From positions 1-29,139 of the forward strand of contig DAOQAU010000014.1 of NCBI GenBank assembly GCA_035354275.1: a stretch of DNA of 29,139 nt, read 5' to 3'. Below, piece by piece: positions 14,650 to 22,834 of this stretch. Origin of the DNA: DAOQAU01 sp035354275. Its GTDB lineage: Bacteria; Cyanobacteriota; Vampirovibrionia; Gastranaerophilales; Gastranaerophilaceae. A model generated the notes under the pieces. The model was not told where the DNA came from, searched no databases, and saw only the letters and a list, made by a program, of their open reading frames with translations. Positions within the stretch are counted from its first letter, which is position 1. Each line of letters opens with the position of its first letter. The position numbers and the translations under genes were made by a program.

Positions 14650-14955
14650 TGTTGTCTCATTTCTTTTCTTTTTTTGTCGCGATGCAAAAAAAGAAAAGAA
14701 ACCAGACGGAAAGAAAAGAAAAAAACCGCGGACTAAATGCCAAAGCGTCAGGGCTGTGCCCCGAACCCCCTTAAACATTTACCCCCGACCGTATCAGAGT
14801 GAGCAATTATTACTTAACGAAACAACTGCAAAGCGAGTGTGTTTGAGTGCCGAAGGCACGAGTTCGCGAGCTTGAGTTGAGTTTAGTAATAATTAGCGAG
14901 CGAAGATCCGTGTCGTGGCTTTTTGTGGTACTTTTTGCCACCAAAAAGTACCGAA
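14650..14955. repeat. ~300-bp non-coding palindromic element
   Basis: Sits in the 501-bp gene-free stretch 14569-15069, between two near-identical terminator hairpins. It holds three ordered structures: a perfect 17-bp inverted repeat (14660-14676 with 14685-14701), a large nested hairpin with arms AATTATTACT (14805-14814) and AGTAATAATT (14885-14894) around GTGCC-gaa-GGCAC (14847-14859), and an 11-bp hairpin (14927-14937 with 14942-14952). The middle is GC-richer than the surroundings. The one short open frame through it has no ribosome site and reads like translated repeat. I infer a MITE-like or structured non-coding repeat. Confidence 0.6.
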
Positions 14956-15012
14956 AGAGAAATATACAAAAAGAAAAAATGTGACATTATATATTAAAAT
15001 AATATTTAATAC

Positions 15013-15053
15013 CAAAAGGGCGGATTTTCGTGAAACGAAAATCCGCCCTTTTG
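15013..15053 (-). terminator. Terminator of rplU-rpmA, GGGCGGATTTTC core
   Basis: A perfect 19-bp stem (15013-15031 with 15035-15053), loop GAA, beginning 16 nt past the rpmA stop on the minus strand. It shares the CAAAAGGGCGGATTTTC core with 14578-14620. Confidence 0.75.
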
Positions 15054-15069
15054 TATATTTTATAAAATT

Positions 15070-15324
15070 TTAACCTGCGTAAACGCTTACCTGTTTTCTG
15101 TCGCGTCTATGCGGCTCAAACTTAACAACTCCATCAATTAACGCAAACAAAGTATCATCTGTTCCGATACCAACGTTAATTCCGGGGTGAATTTTTGTTC
15201 CTCTTTGACGAACGAGAATATTGCCGGCTTTAACCGCTTCTCCGCCATATTTTTTAACTCCCAAGCGTTGCGCTTGTGAATCTCTTCCGTTACGGGTTGA
15301 TCCCATACCTTTCTTATGTGCCAT
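15070..15324 (-). CDS. rpmA: Ribosomal protein bL27
   Basis: An 84-residue large-subunit protein whose N-terminus reaches the peptidyl-transferase centre. It starts directly with MAHKKGMGSTRNGRDS, so it lacks the cleaved N-terminal extension found in Firmicutes, and contains LGVKKYGGE, VRQRGTKIHPG and GTDDTLFA. AAAGGAG precedes the ATG. It follows rplU by 40 bp in the usual rplU-rpmA order. Confidence 0.97.
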   Translation of the reverse strand: MAHKKGMGSTRNGRDSQAQRLGVKKYGGEAVKAGNILVRQRGTKIHPGINVGIGTDDTLFALIDGVVKFEPHRRDRKQVSVYAG

Positions 15325-15364
15325 TTTTTATTTCTCCTTTTAATAATTTTTGCTTTTGTGAAGT

Positions 15365-15715
15365 TTATTCTTCTGAAGCCCCTTCAGAATCTTTCTTTTG
15401 GGCTGAAGTTCTGATTTTTGTAATCATAACTTTTGTAAAGCCTTGTCTGTGCCCTTGCTTGTTTCTGTAACCTTTTTTAGGTCTTTGTTTGTAAACAAGA
15501 ACTTTTTTTTCTTTACCGTGTTCAAGAATTTTACCTTCAACGGAAGCACCGCTGATATAAGGTTGCCCAACTCTTGATTTTTTACCGTTAGCGAGCATAA
15601 CAACTTTGTCAAAAACGACTTTGCTGTCCTTTTCACCGTCTAACAGTTCAACTTTTAAGTAGCGGCCTTCTTCCATTTGGTATTGCTTACCGCCTGTTTC
15701 TACTATTGCGTACAT
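15365..15715 (-). CDS. rplU: Ribosomal protein bL21
   Basis: A 116-residue large-subunit protein, MYAIVETGGKQYQMEEG at the start and KRRPKKGYRNKQGHRQ-like region (residues ~84-98). About 15 Lys/Ser/Glu-rich residues follow the normal family end (SAQKKDSEGASEE). An in-frame ATG at 15754 would add 13 residues, but AAAGGATT 7 nt before the ATG at 15715 and the canonical MYAIV start decide for 15715. A ~100-nt structured leader and a strong promoter lie upstream. Confidence 0.96.
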   Translation of the reverse strand: MYAIVETGGKQYQMEEGRYLKVELLDGEKDSKVVFDKVVMLANGKKSRVGQPYISGASVEGKILEHGKEKKVLVYKQRPKKGYRNKQGHRQGFTKVMITKIRTSAQKKDSEGASEE

Positions 15716-15730
15716 TTTTTTAAATCCTTT

Positions 15731-15784
15731 CGATTTAAGGAATCGTATCCGCACAAATAAAGCTTAGTGTAAAAGTCTTGTGCG
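15731..15784 (-). promoter_or_regulatory. Structured 5' leader of rplU (candidate autoregulatory RNA)
   Basis: With transcription starting near 15818, the leader is ~100 nt and holds two inverted repeats: CGCACAA (15750-15756) with TTGTGCG (15778-15784), and CGATT (15731-15735) with AATCG (15741-15745), the latter just upstream of the ribosome site. Leaders controlling rplU are known in other bacteria; similarity to those is not established here. Confidence 0.4.
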
Positions 15785-15824
15785 AAATTTCAAACGATTT
15801 GCCTATCTAATACTTCGTTACTCT

Positions 15825-15853
15825 ATTATCACAGGCTAAAAATCCCCTGTCAA
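15825..15853 (-). promoter_or_regulatory. Strong rplU promoter P1
   Basis: Minus strand TTGACA (15853-15848), exact consensus, 17-nt spacer, GATAAT (15830-15825). The surrounding CCCCTTGACAGGGG is palindromic. Confidence 0.75.
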
Positions 15854-15874
15854 GGGGGGTAAATGTATTCTTAA

Positions 15875-15903
15875 CTCATACAAAACTAAAAATCACCTGT
15901 CAA
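15875..15903 (-). promoter_or_regulatory. Duplicate rplU promoter P2
   Basis: Exactly 50 bp upstream of P1, 24 nt around the -35 are repeated with one mismatch (15836-15859 and 15886-15909). TTGACA (15903-15898), 17 nt, TATGAG (15880-15875). The -10 is poor, so activity is uncertain. Confidence 0.5.
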
Positions 15904-15909
15904 GGGGGG

Positions 15910-16022
15910 AGTAGTAAATAGTAAATAGGAAATGGTGAATAGAGTTGAAAAGTCGAAAGGGTAAATGTCGATAAGTTGAATAGTTTTAAAAACTCGTCGT
16001 TGCGAGCGTAGCGAAGCAATCC
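15910..16022. repeat. Heptad-like tandem repeats plus a half palindromic element
   Basis: From ~15911 the sequence runs in roughly 7-nt units (AGTAAAT, AGTAAAT, AGGAAAT, GGTGAAT, then degenerate). It ends in a 28-nt unit at 15995-16022 (CGTCGTTGCGAGCGTAGCG...AAGCAATCC) that is the complement of 24718-24746 with two or three differences and is related to both halves of the palindrome in polA. This and the rplU promoters fill the 322-bp gap 15716-16037. Confidence 0.65.
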
Positions 16023-16037
16023 AAAAGGCTTTCTGAT

Positions 16038-19000
16038 TTACCCCTCTTCGATTATTTTTATTTCATCTTCGGTCAAGTTGTAGAGTTTATAGACTTCTTG
16101 GTCGATTGCGTGGTCGAGTGTGTCTATTTGATTTTTAATGCTATTCAAGGTTTCAGATTTTTGGTTGTACCAATTCATTAAATCTTCTTTTTGCGAAAGT
16201 GAAAGTTTTACGCCCTGTTTTTCTAGTTCTTCTATAAACGGATGAAGTCCAAGAGTATAGAATCTTTCAAGGTTTTGGCTGATTTTCTTAGGTTTATATT
16301 CAGTTTCTAAGAGTTCCAAAGCCGATTTAACGCCTTCGTGTAGTTGTTTATTGAGCTCAATCATCTGTTCTGCTTTACTTGTAAGATTATCTTGCTGTTC
16401 TTGCGTGGCTTTTGCTATTGGAAGTTGCCCAACTCCATTAGGGAAGTATTCAAAGCTTCCACCACCAGTTTGCTTCCCAATCGACCTGTATCTATAAGTT
16501 AAAAGCTTAGAATTAAGTAAAGCCAAAATATATTTAATATTATAATCTTTATTAGTATCAAAAATTACAGTCATATTTGAAAAACTTAAATATTCAAATT
16601 TTTCATCAATACAAAAAACATTTGAGAAACTTCTCCGACTGCAAAACAGTTTAGCTTTATTGTAATATTCTTTATGCATTGGTCTACTATAACGCCACCA
16701 AGTTCTTCCTTCGTTTTTGACAGTTGCTCTATTTTCTAAAAATTCTTTATTACTAATCAAATGATTTTGTATAGATAATGGTAATTGTTCAAACTTGTCA
16801 ATATCTTCAAAATACAGGATATATTCAGTATTACTGTCTATAAAATATTTATCAATATTTTTCCCAGAAACTCTTTTTTTTATAAACTCACTTGGAAATT
16901 CATTTGGATATTTGTCAAAAATAAAAATATTATCTGCTGCGGTTTCCATACCTTTTCCAATATGCGTAATTTCATCTAGTTTTGGATATTTACTGTCAAT
17001 CTTATCATTAATGCTTGAAATCTTACTATTAACCAATGCAAAAGGCATATCAAGTTGAAACTCAACATCAAAAAAGTTTGATTTAGTATTAATAGTATTT
17101 AAAATAATATCTTCGGTATATTGTTTTTCTTCAAAGCTAAATGCCCGTGTTTTTTCTTTATTTCCATTTTTTTGCAAAATTAATATGCAAGATGTTATTC
17201 CCGCATCTTTAAAAACATAATATTGTTCAAAATTCACTATTTCTAAAATAGAGCATTGTTCTAAAATATAATTTCTCAACTTTTTAGCTTTGTCCGAAAA
17301 CAAAAAAGCATTTGAGATAATGAATCCCATAATTCCGTTAGCTTTTAATAAGTCAATAGCTTTTTTTATAAAGTAAAATAAAATATCGCTCTTATCCATA
17401 TAAACATCTGAATAAGAATTCTTTAAGTGTTCAAAAACAGGTGAACCAAAACCGAAGGTATCTATATTGAAATACGGCGGATTTCCTATAATACAATCAA
17501 AACCACCACCGTCTAAAATTTCTTTAAACTGTTCGTTCCACTTAAACGCTTTATTCTCTGCTATCGCTTCATCATCAATCAGGGAATTACCGCATTTGAT
17601 ATTATTATCAAGATTTTCCAATGGTTTATCCTTGCGTGCAGTTTTTAGCCACAGTGCAAGTTTTGTTATTTCGGTTGATTCTTCGTTCAGATCAACGCCA
17701 AAAATATTATTTAACAATATTGAACGGTCTGTTTCTGCAATATTGGTATGTTTTAGGAGGTTTGTTTGTAAGAACTCTTGCCCGCCTCTATTGCTCGAAC
17801 GTTCAGCATCAATTTTTTCTTCAGTTCTTATTTGATATTGTTCTCTCAAAAAGCTGTGTGCCTGATTTAAGAATGCACCTGAACCGCAAGCAGGGTCAAG
17901 AATTTTTATTGTTTTCAGTTTGTCGGGATTTTCTTCTAAATACTTACCGACAGTTTGTTCAACAATGTATCTTGTAATATATTCAGGAGTATAAAAAATT
18001 CCGTCTTTTTTACGCTTTGATTTTGTTTTGTCTTCTTCAACTCCGTCAATTTCTGCTTTGATTTGTTCCAAGTCGCTCAATGATTGTTCAAAGATATGCC
18101 CTAAAATATTAACGTTCAAGTCGCTTTCAAAGTCATAATCTGAAAGCTTTGTGATTTTTTGCCATATATCATCTTTTATTACAAGATTTTCTAACTCAAT
18201 GTCGGAAGAAAATAATCCGCCGTTATAAGCATTTATGGGAGGACTTACATCATGTCTGCCTTCGTCAATGTCCATAAAAAGATTTTTAAACTCACGCCAA
18301 ATCCTTTGGTCGCTCCTCTCACGGGATTTAATACCTAAATCATAAACTTGTTTTACTATCCCCGAAGGCAACAAATTATTTGTGTCCTCGCAGAAAAATA
18401 TAAATACCATTCTGTCTAAAAGTTTTTGAGTTTTTTCAAGGATTAATTTTGCTCCAATTTCAGGGTTGTTTTCTTTTAAATGCTTGAATAATTCCAAACG
18501 TAATTCTTTGAAATCTTTGTAAAAATCTTTTGTAATTTCTTCTTCGTTTTTGCTTGTATCTTTTATCAGATTATCCAACAGTGAATTTCTGTCCTTATCC
18601 AGCAAATTCTGTTTGCACAACAAAAAATAAAAGCGTTTAAACTCCTTCGGGTCATGTAAATCTAAAATCTTAAATTCTTCATAATACCCTTGTCCTCTGC
18701 TTTTGTGATATAACCTTATTTCTTTGAAATTTGAAACAATAATCCAATCGCAACGATCAAATTTGAATAAGTAACTAAAAGCCTGACTTACAGGTGAATC
18801 GTAATCTTTTCTTGTTGATTGTTTTTTATCAAGCGGAGTTTTTGCATCTTTAAGCTCAATTACGGCTCTTGTAACATTTAATTTTTCATCTTTTGTAAAA
18901 TACCCCAAAGCCCCATCCGCTTTTGTTCCGTCAAATTCGGTTTTCGCCTCATTAATCAAATACCATTCGTCAGGATTATCGTGCATTTCGGAGTAGCCTA

Positions 19001-19232
19001 GAATTATATTAAAAAATAAATTTAAAAAACTTGCTTGTACCCTTGTTTCTTTAGTTTCATCATAATTCCCGTCTCTTAAGGCTTTTTGCCAATTCCTGAT
19101 AATTTTTTCTGCACGCTCAAAATCAAACCCTTTCGGATATTCAAAATTGTTCAAATGAGTTTGCAAAAGACGTTTATTAAATAGCACTCTACCAACTTCC
19201 ACGAATAATAATTCACATAACAATAATATCAA
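16038..19232 (-). CDS. Type IIG restriction-modification enzyme (fused nuclease and N6-adenine methyltransferase)
   Basis: Up to 1064 residues that combine cutting and modification in one chain. Near the N-terminus, KADG (~104-107) and ELKDAK (~126-131) form a PD-(D/E)XK-like nuclease core. The Eco57I-type methyltransferase follows with motif I LDPACGSGAFL (~444-455), GVDLNEESTEI, and catalytic NPPYF (~583-587). The C-terminal ~350 residues, with GKGMET and TGGGSFEYFPNGVGQLPI, fit a TaqI-like target-recognition domain. The N-terminus is uncertain: TTG 19232, GTG 19202 and GTG 19187 are all in frame with no clear ribosome site, and FNKRLLQTHLNNFEYP after 19187 looks like the natural start. No separate methylase, nuclease or specificity subunit is adjacent. 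PglX of BREX also has this methylase type but lacks the ELK nuclease segment and its partners are absent. Confidence 0.9.
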   Translation of the reverse strand: MILLLCELLFVEVGRVLFNKRLLQTHLNNFEYPKGFDFERAEKIIRNWQKALRDGNYDETKETRVQASFLNLFFNIILGYSEMHDNPDEWYLINEAKTEFDGTKADGALGYFTKDEKLNVTRAVIELKDAKTPLDKKQSTRKDYDSPVSQAFSYLFKFDRCDWIIVSNFKEIRLYHKSRGQGYYEEFKILDLHDPKEFKRFYFLLCKQNLLDKDRNSLLDNLIKDTSKNEEEITKDFYKDFKELRLELFKHLKENNPEIGAKLILEKTQKLLDRMVFIFFCEDTNNLLPSGIVKQVYDLGIKSRERSDQRIWREFKNLFMDIDEGRHDVSPPINAYNGGLFSSDIELENLVIKDDIWQKITKLSDYDFESDLNVNILGHIFEQSLSDLEQIKAEIDGVEEDKTKSKRKKDGIFYTPEYITRYIVEQTVGKYLEENPDKLKTIKILDPACGSGAFLNQAHSFLREQYQIRTEEKIDAERSSNRGGQEFLQTNLLKHTNIAETDRSILLNNIFGVDLNEESTEITKLALWLKTARKDKPLENLDNNIKCGNSLIDDEAIAENKAFKWNEQFKEILDGGGFDCIIGNPPYFNIDTFGFGSPVFEHLKNSYSDVYMDKSDILFYFIKKAIDLLKANGIMGFIISNAFLFSDKAKKLRNYILEQCSILEIVNFEQYYVFKDAGITSCILILQKNGNKEKTRAFSFEEKQYTEDIILNTINTKSNFFDVEFQLDMPFALVNSKISSINDKIDSKYPKLDEITHIGKGMETAADNIFIFDKYPNEFPSEFIKKRVSGKNIDKYFIDSNTEYILYFEDIDKFEQLPLSIQNHLISNKEFLENRATVKNEGRTWWRYSRPMHKEYYNKAKLFCSRRSFSNVFCIDEKFEYLSFSNMTVIFDTNKDYNIKYILALLNSKLLTYRYRSIGKQTGGGSFEYFPNGVGQLPIAKATQEQQDNLTSKAEQMIELNKQLHEGVKSALELLETEYKPKKISQNLERFYTLGLHPFIEELEKQGVKLSLSQKEDLMNWYNQKSETLNSIKNQIDTLDHAIDQEVYKLYNLTEDEIKIIEEG

Positions 19233-19304
19233 TAAATAAAAATTTATACAAATATTTTGAGTAATGTAAATGAAAGTTCTAAATCATTTACCCCGATTTA
19301 CCCC

Positions 19305-22300
19305 TTAATCAACGGAGAAAATTTCTCTTACATCATCCATTGTAAGCGATTTTGTTATATTTCTGTCAACGGAAATTACGCTGTCAACAAGATTTCTTTT
19401 AACTTGTTTAAGTTTTTGTATTTTTTCTTCAACCGTATTTTTTGTAATAAGCCTGTAAACAAAGACTTTTTTCTTTTGACCGATACGATAGGCTCTGTCT
19501 GTTGCCTGATCTTCAACCGCAGGATTCCACCATGGGTCGTAGTGGATTACATAATCCGCGCCGGTCAGGTTCAAGCCCGTACCGCCGGCTTTTAAGCTGA
19601 CAAGGAAAATAGGAATATCTTCGCTGTTGTTAAATCTTTCAACAGCACCCTGTCTGTCTTTTGTCTGACCTGTAAGGTATTCGTAGCGGATGCCTTCTTT
19701 ATCAAGCCATTCTCTTATCAATTCGAGCATATCTACAAATTGGCTGAAGAGCAGAACTCTGTGTTTTTCGGAAATTATCTCCTCAAGCATTTCTTTTAAA
19801 TGCTCAAATTTACCTGATTCATTAATTTTTTTGATATTTTCCTTATCGTAAAGTCTGGGGTGACAGCAGATTTGGCGCAGACGCAGAAGTGCAGAGAAAA
19901 TAGACATTCTGCTTTTTTCAAGTCCGTTTTGTTCAATGCTTTTAAACAGTTCTTCTTTTGTACTATCAAGGACTTCAAGGTAAAAATCTCTTTGTTCGTC
20001 AGTAAGTTCGCAGTATGCAATGTTTTCGACTTTATCAGGCAAATCTTTTGCGACATCGCGTTTCATACGGCGCAAGATAAACGGATAAATCTGCAATTTT
20101 AAGCGTTTTTCAACTGTTTTGTCGGCACGCTCCATAATCGGATTTACATAGCGGTAATTAAATTCTGAAATACTGAACAAAAATCCCGGCATAAGGAAGT
20201 CAAAAACCGACCAGAGTTCTTCAAGCCTATTTTCTATCGGAGTACCAGAAAGTGCCAATTTATGGTCACAGACAAGTCTTTTCACCGATTGCGCCGTTTG
20301 TGAAAGCGCATTTTTAATATTTTGGGATTCATCTAATATAACGTATCTAAAATTAATTTTTTTCAATTTTTCTATATCACGACGCACCAAAGCGTAACTT
20401 GTAATTACAATATCATATTTGGGAATGTCTTTAAAAAGTTCTTTTCGCTCTATTCCTGCAAGTTTAAGACAAGTCAAACCGGGTACAAATTTTTGGATTT
20501 CCAACTCCCAGTTAAAAACAACCGAAGTGGGACAAATAACCAAAGTGGGCATCGGCCCGTCGTTTTCTTTAGCTCTTTGAAGCAAAGTCAATGCCTGAAG
20601 TGTTTTTCCAAGCCCCATGTCATCTGCAAGAATTCCGTTAAGCCCGTATTTATACATAAACCAAAGCCAGCTGAAACCTTTTGCCTGATATTCTCTTAGC
20701 TCTGCTTTTACATCCTTTGGAATTTCAATATCTTCTTTTGTAGAAAACGAAGATATTTGATCCCAGAAATTTGAAAAATCTTCGCTTAAATCAAGTTCAA
20801 CACCAAAATTTTCAAGTTCATTCAACAGCCCTGCCCTATAAGTTTTCACCAAAAATTTATCTTCATTGTTGCGGTAAACATCAAATGAATTAAACGAGCG
20901 CATCATCGCATAAATATCTTGTGCAGGATATTCTACAAAGCCCAAACTCCTTACGCGAGCATATTTTTCCCCGCTTTGAATTGTATTGTAAACATCATCA
21001 AAACTGATTTTGTCTTCTCCCACTTGTCCGTAGAGATAAATCTGAAAACTGTCTTTTGACTCTTCGCAAAAATCCACTTCTGCACGAAGCTTAAAAGAAT
21101 CTTCGGCAAGCTTAAAGAAGCCTAAATCGTCTTTTTCTTCAAATTTCCAACCTTCGCCTGCCTGTTTAATATAATAATTATAAAAATCAACGGCATTTTC
21201 TTTTTCGAGCGCAAGGTTATTTGTCTGCATAGGAACAAATTTGCACGCCAAAAGCATATTGTAGGCATCCTGTTCATGTTTTAAATTTCTTTTAATCCAA
21301 TACTGGCTGTCCTCTTTTGGCTTCTTAACCGTAACGTAAGGAGTTTTTTCGCTTGTTTTTGAAAAAGGAACCCTTATCCCGTCATATTCAAACTCCAAAG
21401 AAGCTTTCAATGACTGGTCGTAATCTATTCCCATAGTTACAATATTAAGAGGCGGTTTTTGCTCAAGCATCAATTTATTAATTTCTTCAGAAACTTCAAC
21501 ATCCATAATTTTTTGAAGTCCCGGCATTTCCTCATAAATGAATTTTCCGCCGTCAGAATCTTTGAGGTCTGTAAAAGAAGATTTTACAAGATATTGCGGA
21601 ATAGCACCAACTTCTATATTTATAGGGAAAATTACGTTTTTATAACGCCCCCATTTCAAATGCCTTGAAAAATATCTTATCTCCTCAAACGGATAAACAT
21701 CGTCCTTATCAGGTCTTTTCCATTCAAGTGCAAGCATTATGTTTCCCGCCTGAGAATAATTTACCGAAAGCGCAAGCCGCCATTCTTTGTCGGTAAACTT
21801 CAAACGCTGCTTGGACTTTTCATCCAAAACCTCGTCTGCTTTTGCAAGCAGAGGAAACATGTCAGCAAATTTAGTAAGCTGAATATCATACCAACCTGCC
21901 TTTTTATCCTGACGCGAAGTCTTTAAAAGCTGCTTAAAAATAGCCACTTCAACCATTTGTGAAGTGTTAAGTTCAAAGTTTTTATCCTGTTTTTGCGCCT
22001 CTATTAAACCTTTTAAAATTTGTTCGATTGAACGAACGACTTTTCCAGTTTCTCTTGACATTACAAGAATGGAAAAGAAATTGGGTTTTCTTTTGGGGTT
22101 AAAATGAAATATATAATTGCCTTTTGGAGGCTCTGTAAGCGCGGTGTTTTCATCTTCAAAACTCGATTCAATGCCGTATTTTGTTTCAAGAAAATCCTCA
22201 AAAGCATGCTCGTCTATTGCCTTTAGCCCAACAGCAACGGCGTGTTTACACCATTCTTCTTTTAAGGGACAATTACAGCGTGCTTCAACTCCGCCTTTTT

Positions 22301-22481
22301 TGAAAATCAAGTCGGTTTTGTAAAAATCCTGAAAGTTTCCTTTTACTTTCCCTTTGTAAAAGTTTTTTTCCGGATATCCTTCAAGCACCTGGTCTTTGAG
22401 ATGGTATTCGTAACCGCGTCTCCAACTTCCGGGGGTTGCTTTGTCCTTAATGTACCTGTAATTAAATTCGTCAGAACTCAC
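19305..22481 (-). CDS. SNF2/Rad54-family helicase-like ATPase with SWIM zinc finger
   Basis: A 1058-residue double-stranded DNA translocase. The N-terminus has a SWIM zinc-binding motif, Cys69-x-Cys71-x6-Cys78-x-His80 (CNCPLKEEWCKH), followed by a ~450-residue region of the bacterial SNF2-associated type. The motor starts near residue 590: ILADDMGLGKT (~615-625, Walker A), LDESQN (~714-719, Walker B) and ALSGTPIENRLEELWS in lobe 1, then LLFSQFVDML, VSLKAGGTGLNLTGADYVIH and DRAYRIGQ (motif VI) in lobe 2. The GTG start at 22481 directly follows an in-frame TAG and has no good ribosome site, but the SWIM motif requires a start near here. Restriction and SNF2 genes are often neighbours in defence islands; 72 bp separate this one from the restriction gene, and whether they cooperate is unknown. 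Confidence 0.93.
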   Translation of the reverse strand: MSSDEFNYRYIKDKATPGSWRRGYEYHLKDQVLEGYPEKNFYKGKVKGNFQDFYKTDLIFKKGGVEARCNCPLKEEWCKHAVAVGLKAIDEHAFEDFLETKYGIESSFEDENTALTEPPKGNYIFHFNPKRKPNFFSILVMSRETGKVVRSIEQILKGLIEAQKQDKNFELNTSQMVEVAIFKQLLKTSRQDKKAGWYDIQLTKFADMFPLLAKADEVLDEKSKQRLKFTDKEWRLALSVNYSQAGNIMLALEWKRPDKDDVYPFEEIRYFSRHLKWGRYKNVIFPINIEVGAIPQYLVKSSFTDLKDSDGGKFIYEEMPGLQKIMDVEVSEEINKLMLEQKPPLNIVTMGIDYDQSLKASLEFEYDGIRVPFSKTSEKTPYVTVKKPKEDSQYWIKRNLKHEQDAYNMLLACKFVPMQTNNLALEKENAVDFYNYYIKQAGEGWKFEEKDDLGFFKLAEDSFKLRAEVDFCEESKDSFQIYLYGQVGEDKISFDDVYNTIQSGEKYARVRSLGFVEYPAQDIYAMMRSFNSFDVYRNNEDKFLVKTYRAGLLNELENFGVELDLSEDFSNFWDQISSFSTKEDIEIPKDVKAELREYQAKGFSWLWFMYKYGLNGILADDMGLGKTLQALTLLQRAKENDGPMPTLVICPTSVVFNWELEIQKFVPGLTCLKLAGIERKELFKDIPKYDIVITSYALVRRDIEKLKKINFRYVILDESQNIKNALSQTAQSVKRLVCDHKLALSGTPIENRLEELWSVFDFLMPGFLFSISEFNYRYVNPIMERADKTVEKRLKLQIYPFILRRMKRDVAKDLPDKVENIAYCELTDEQRDFYLEVLDSTKEELFKSIEQNGLEKSRMSIFSALLRLRQICCHPRLYDKENIKKINESGKFEHLKEMLEEIISEKHRVLLFSQFVDMLELIREWLDKEGIRYEYLTGQTKDRQGAVERFNNSEDIPIFLVSLKAGGTGLNLTGADYVIHYDPWWNPAVEDQATDRAYRIGQKKKVFVYRLITKNTVEEKIQKLKQVKRNLVDSVISVDRNITKSLTMDDVREIFSVD

Positions 22482-22630
22482 CTATTTGAGTGTCTCGCTT
22501 TCCTTTGTATATGCTACAAAAATTCATGCAGGAAAGTAATCTCTATTACCCCCAACAAGCATAAAATATCATTAACGAATAACAAAAATTATTATTGCAT
22601 GATTTCAAAAAAAAAGCAAGGGGGAGGGTA

Positions 22631-22746
22631 GTAAATGGTAAATGGTAAATAGTAAATAGTAAATAGGCATAAAGGCAATTACAAAGAAGATAAGATGAGT
22701 AGATGCGTGGATGCGTAGAACAACTGCTCACCGCTCACTGTTCACC
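22631..22746. repeat. Tandem heptad and octad repeats
   Basis: Within the 353-bp divergent gap 22482-22834: five contiguous 7-mers GTAAATG/GTAAATA (22631-22665); 8-nt units around GATGCGT (22702-22708 and 22710-22716); and three 7-mers GCTCACC, GCTCACT, GTTCACC (22726-22746). The 8-nt units resemble those inside polA at 26404-26465. The rest of the gap holds the divergent promoters and nothing else I can name. Confidence 0.75.
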
Positions 22747-22805
22747 ACTAATGTTAAGCAAAATAAATACATTGTTTACATTATGCCTATTTTTCAAAAA
22801 AGTAT

Positions 22806-22811
22806 TATAAT
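22806..22811 (+). promoter_or_regulatory. Candidate -10 box of the PBP-A-like gene
   Basis: TATAAT, with AGGAGGGG and the ATG following at 22835. No good -35 at normal spacing. Confidence 0.5.
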
Positions 22812-22834
22812 TACAAAACAGGAGGGGATTTTTT

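Noticed and set aside
14615..14875. 86-residue open frame in the 14.6-14.9 kb region
   Set aside because: It runs through palindromic repeat DNA, has no ribosome site and no protein-like composition.
14760..14900. A tRNA or other folded RNA gene suggested by the nested stems
   Set aside because: No acceptor, anticodon or T-loop consensus could be found.
15836..15909. The CTAAAAATCCCCTGTCAAGGGG units as a mobile repeat pair
   Set aside because: On the minus strand each unit contains TTGACA at 17 nt from a -10-like box facing rplU, so promoter duplication explains them better.
16038..19232. BREX PglX methyltransferase
   Set aside because: It has an ELK nuclease segment at the N-terminus and none of the BREX partner genes nearby.
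22631..22746. CRISPR array
   Set aside because: The units are 7-8 nt without spacers, and no cas genes are in the window.
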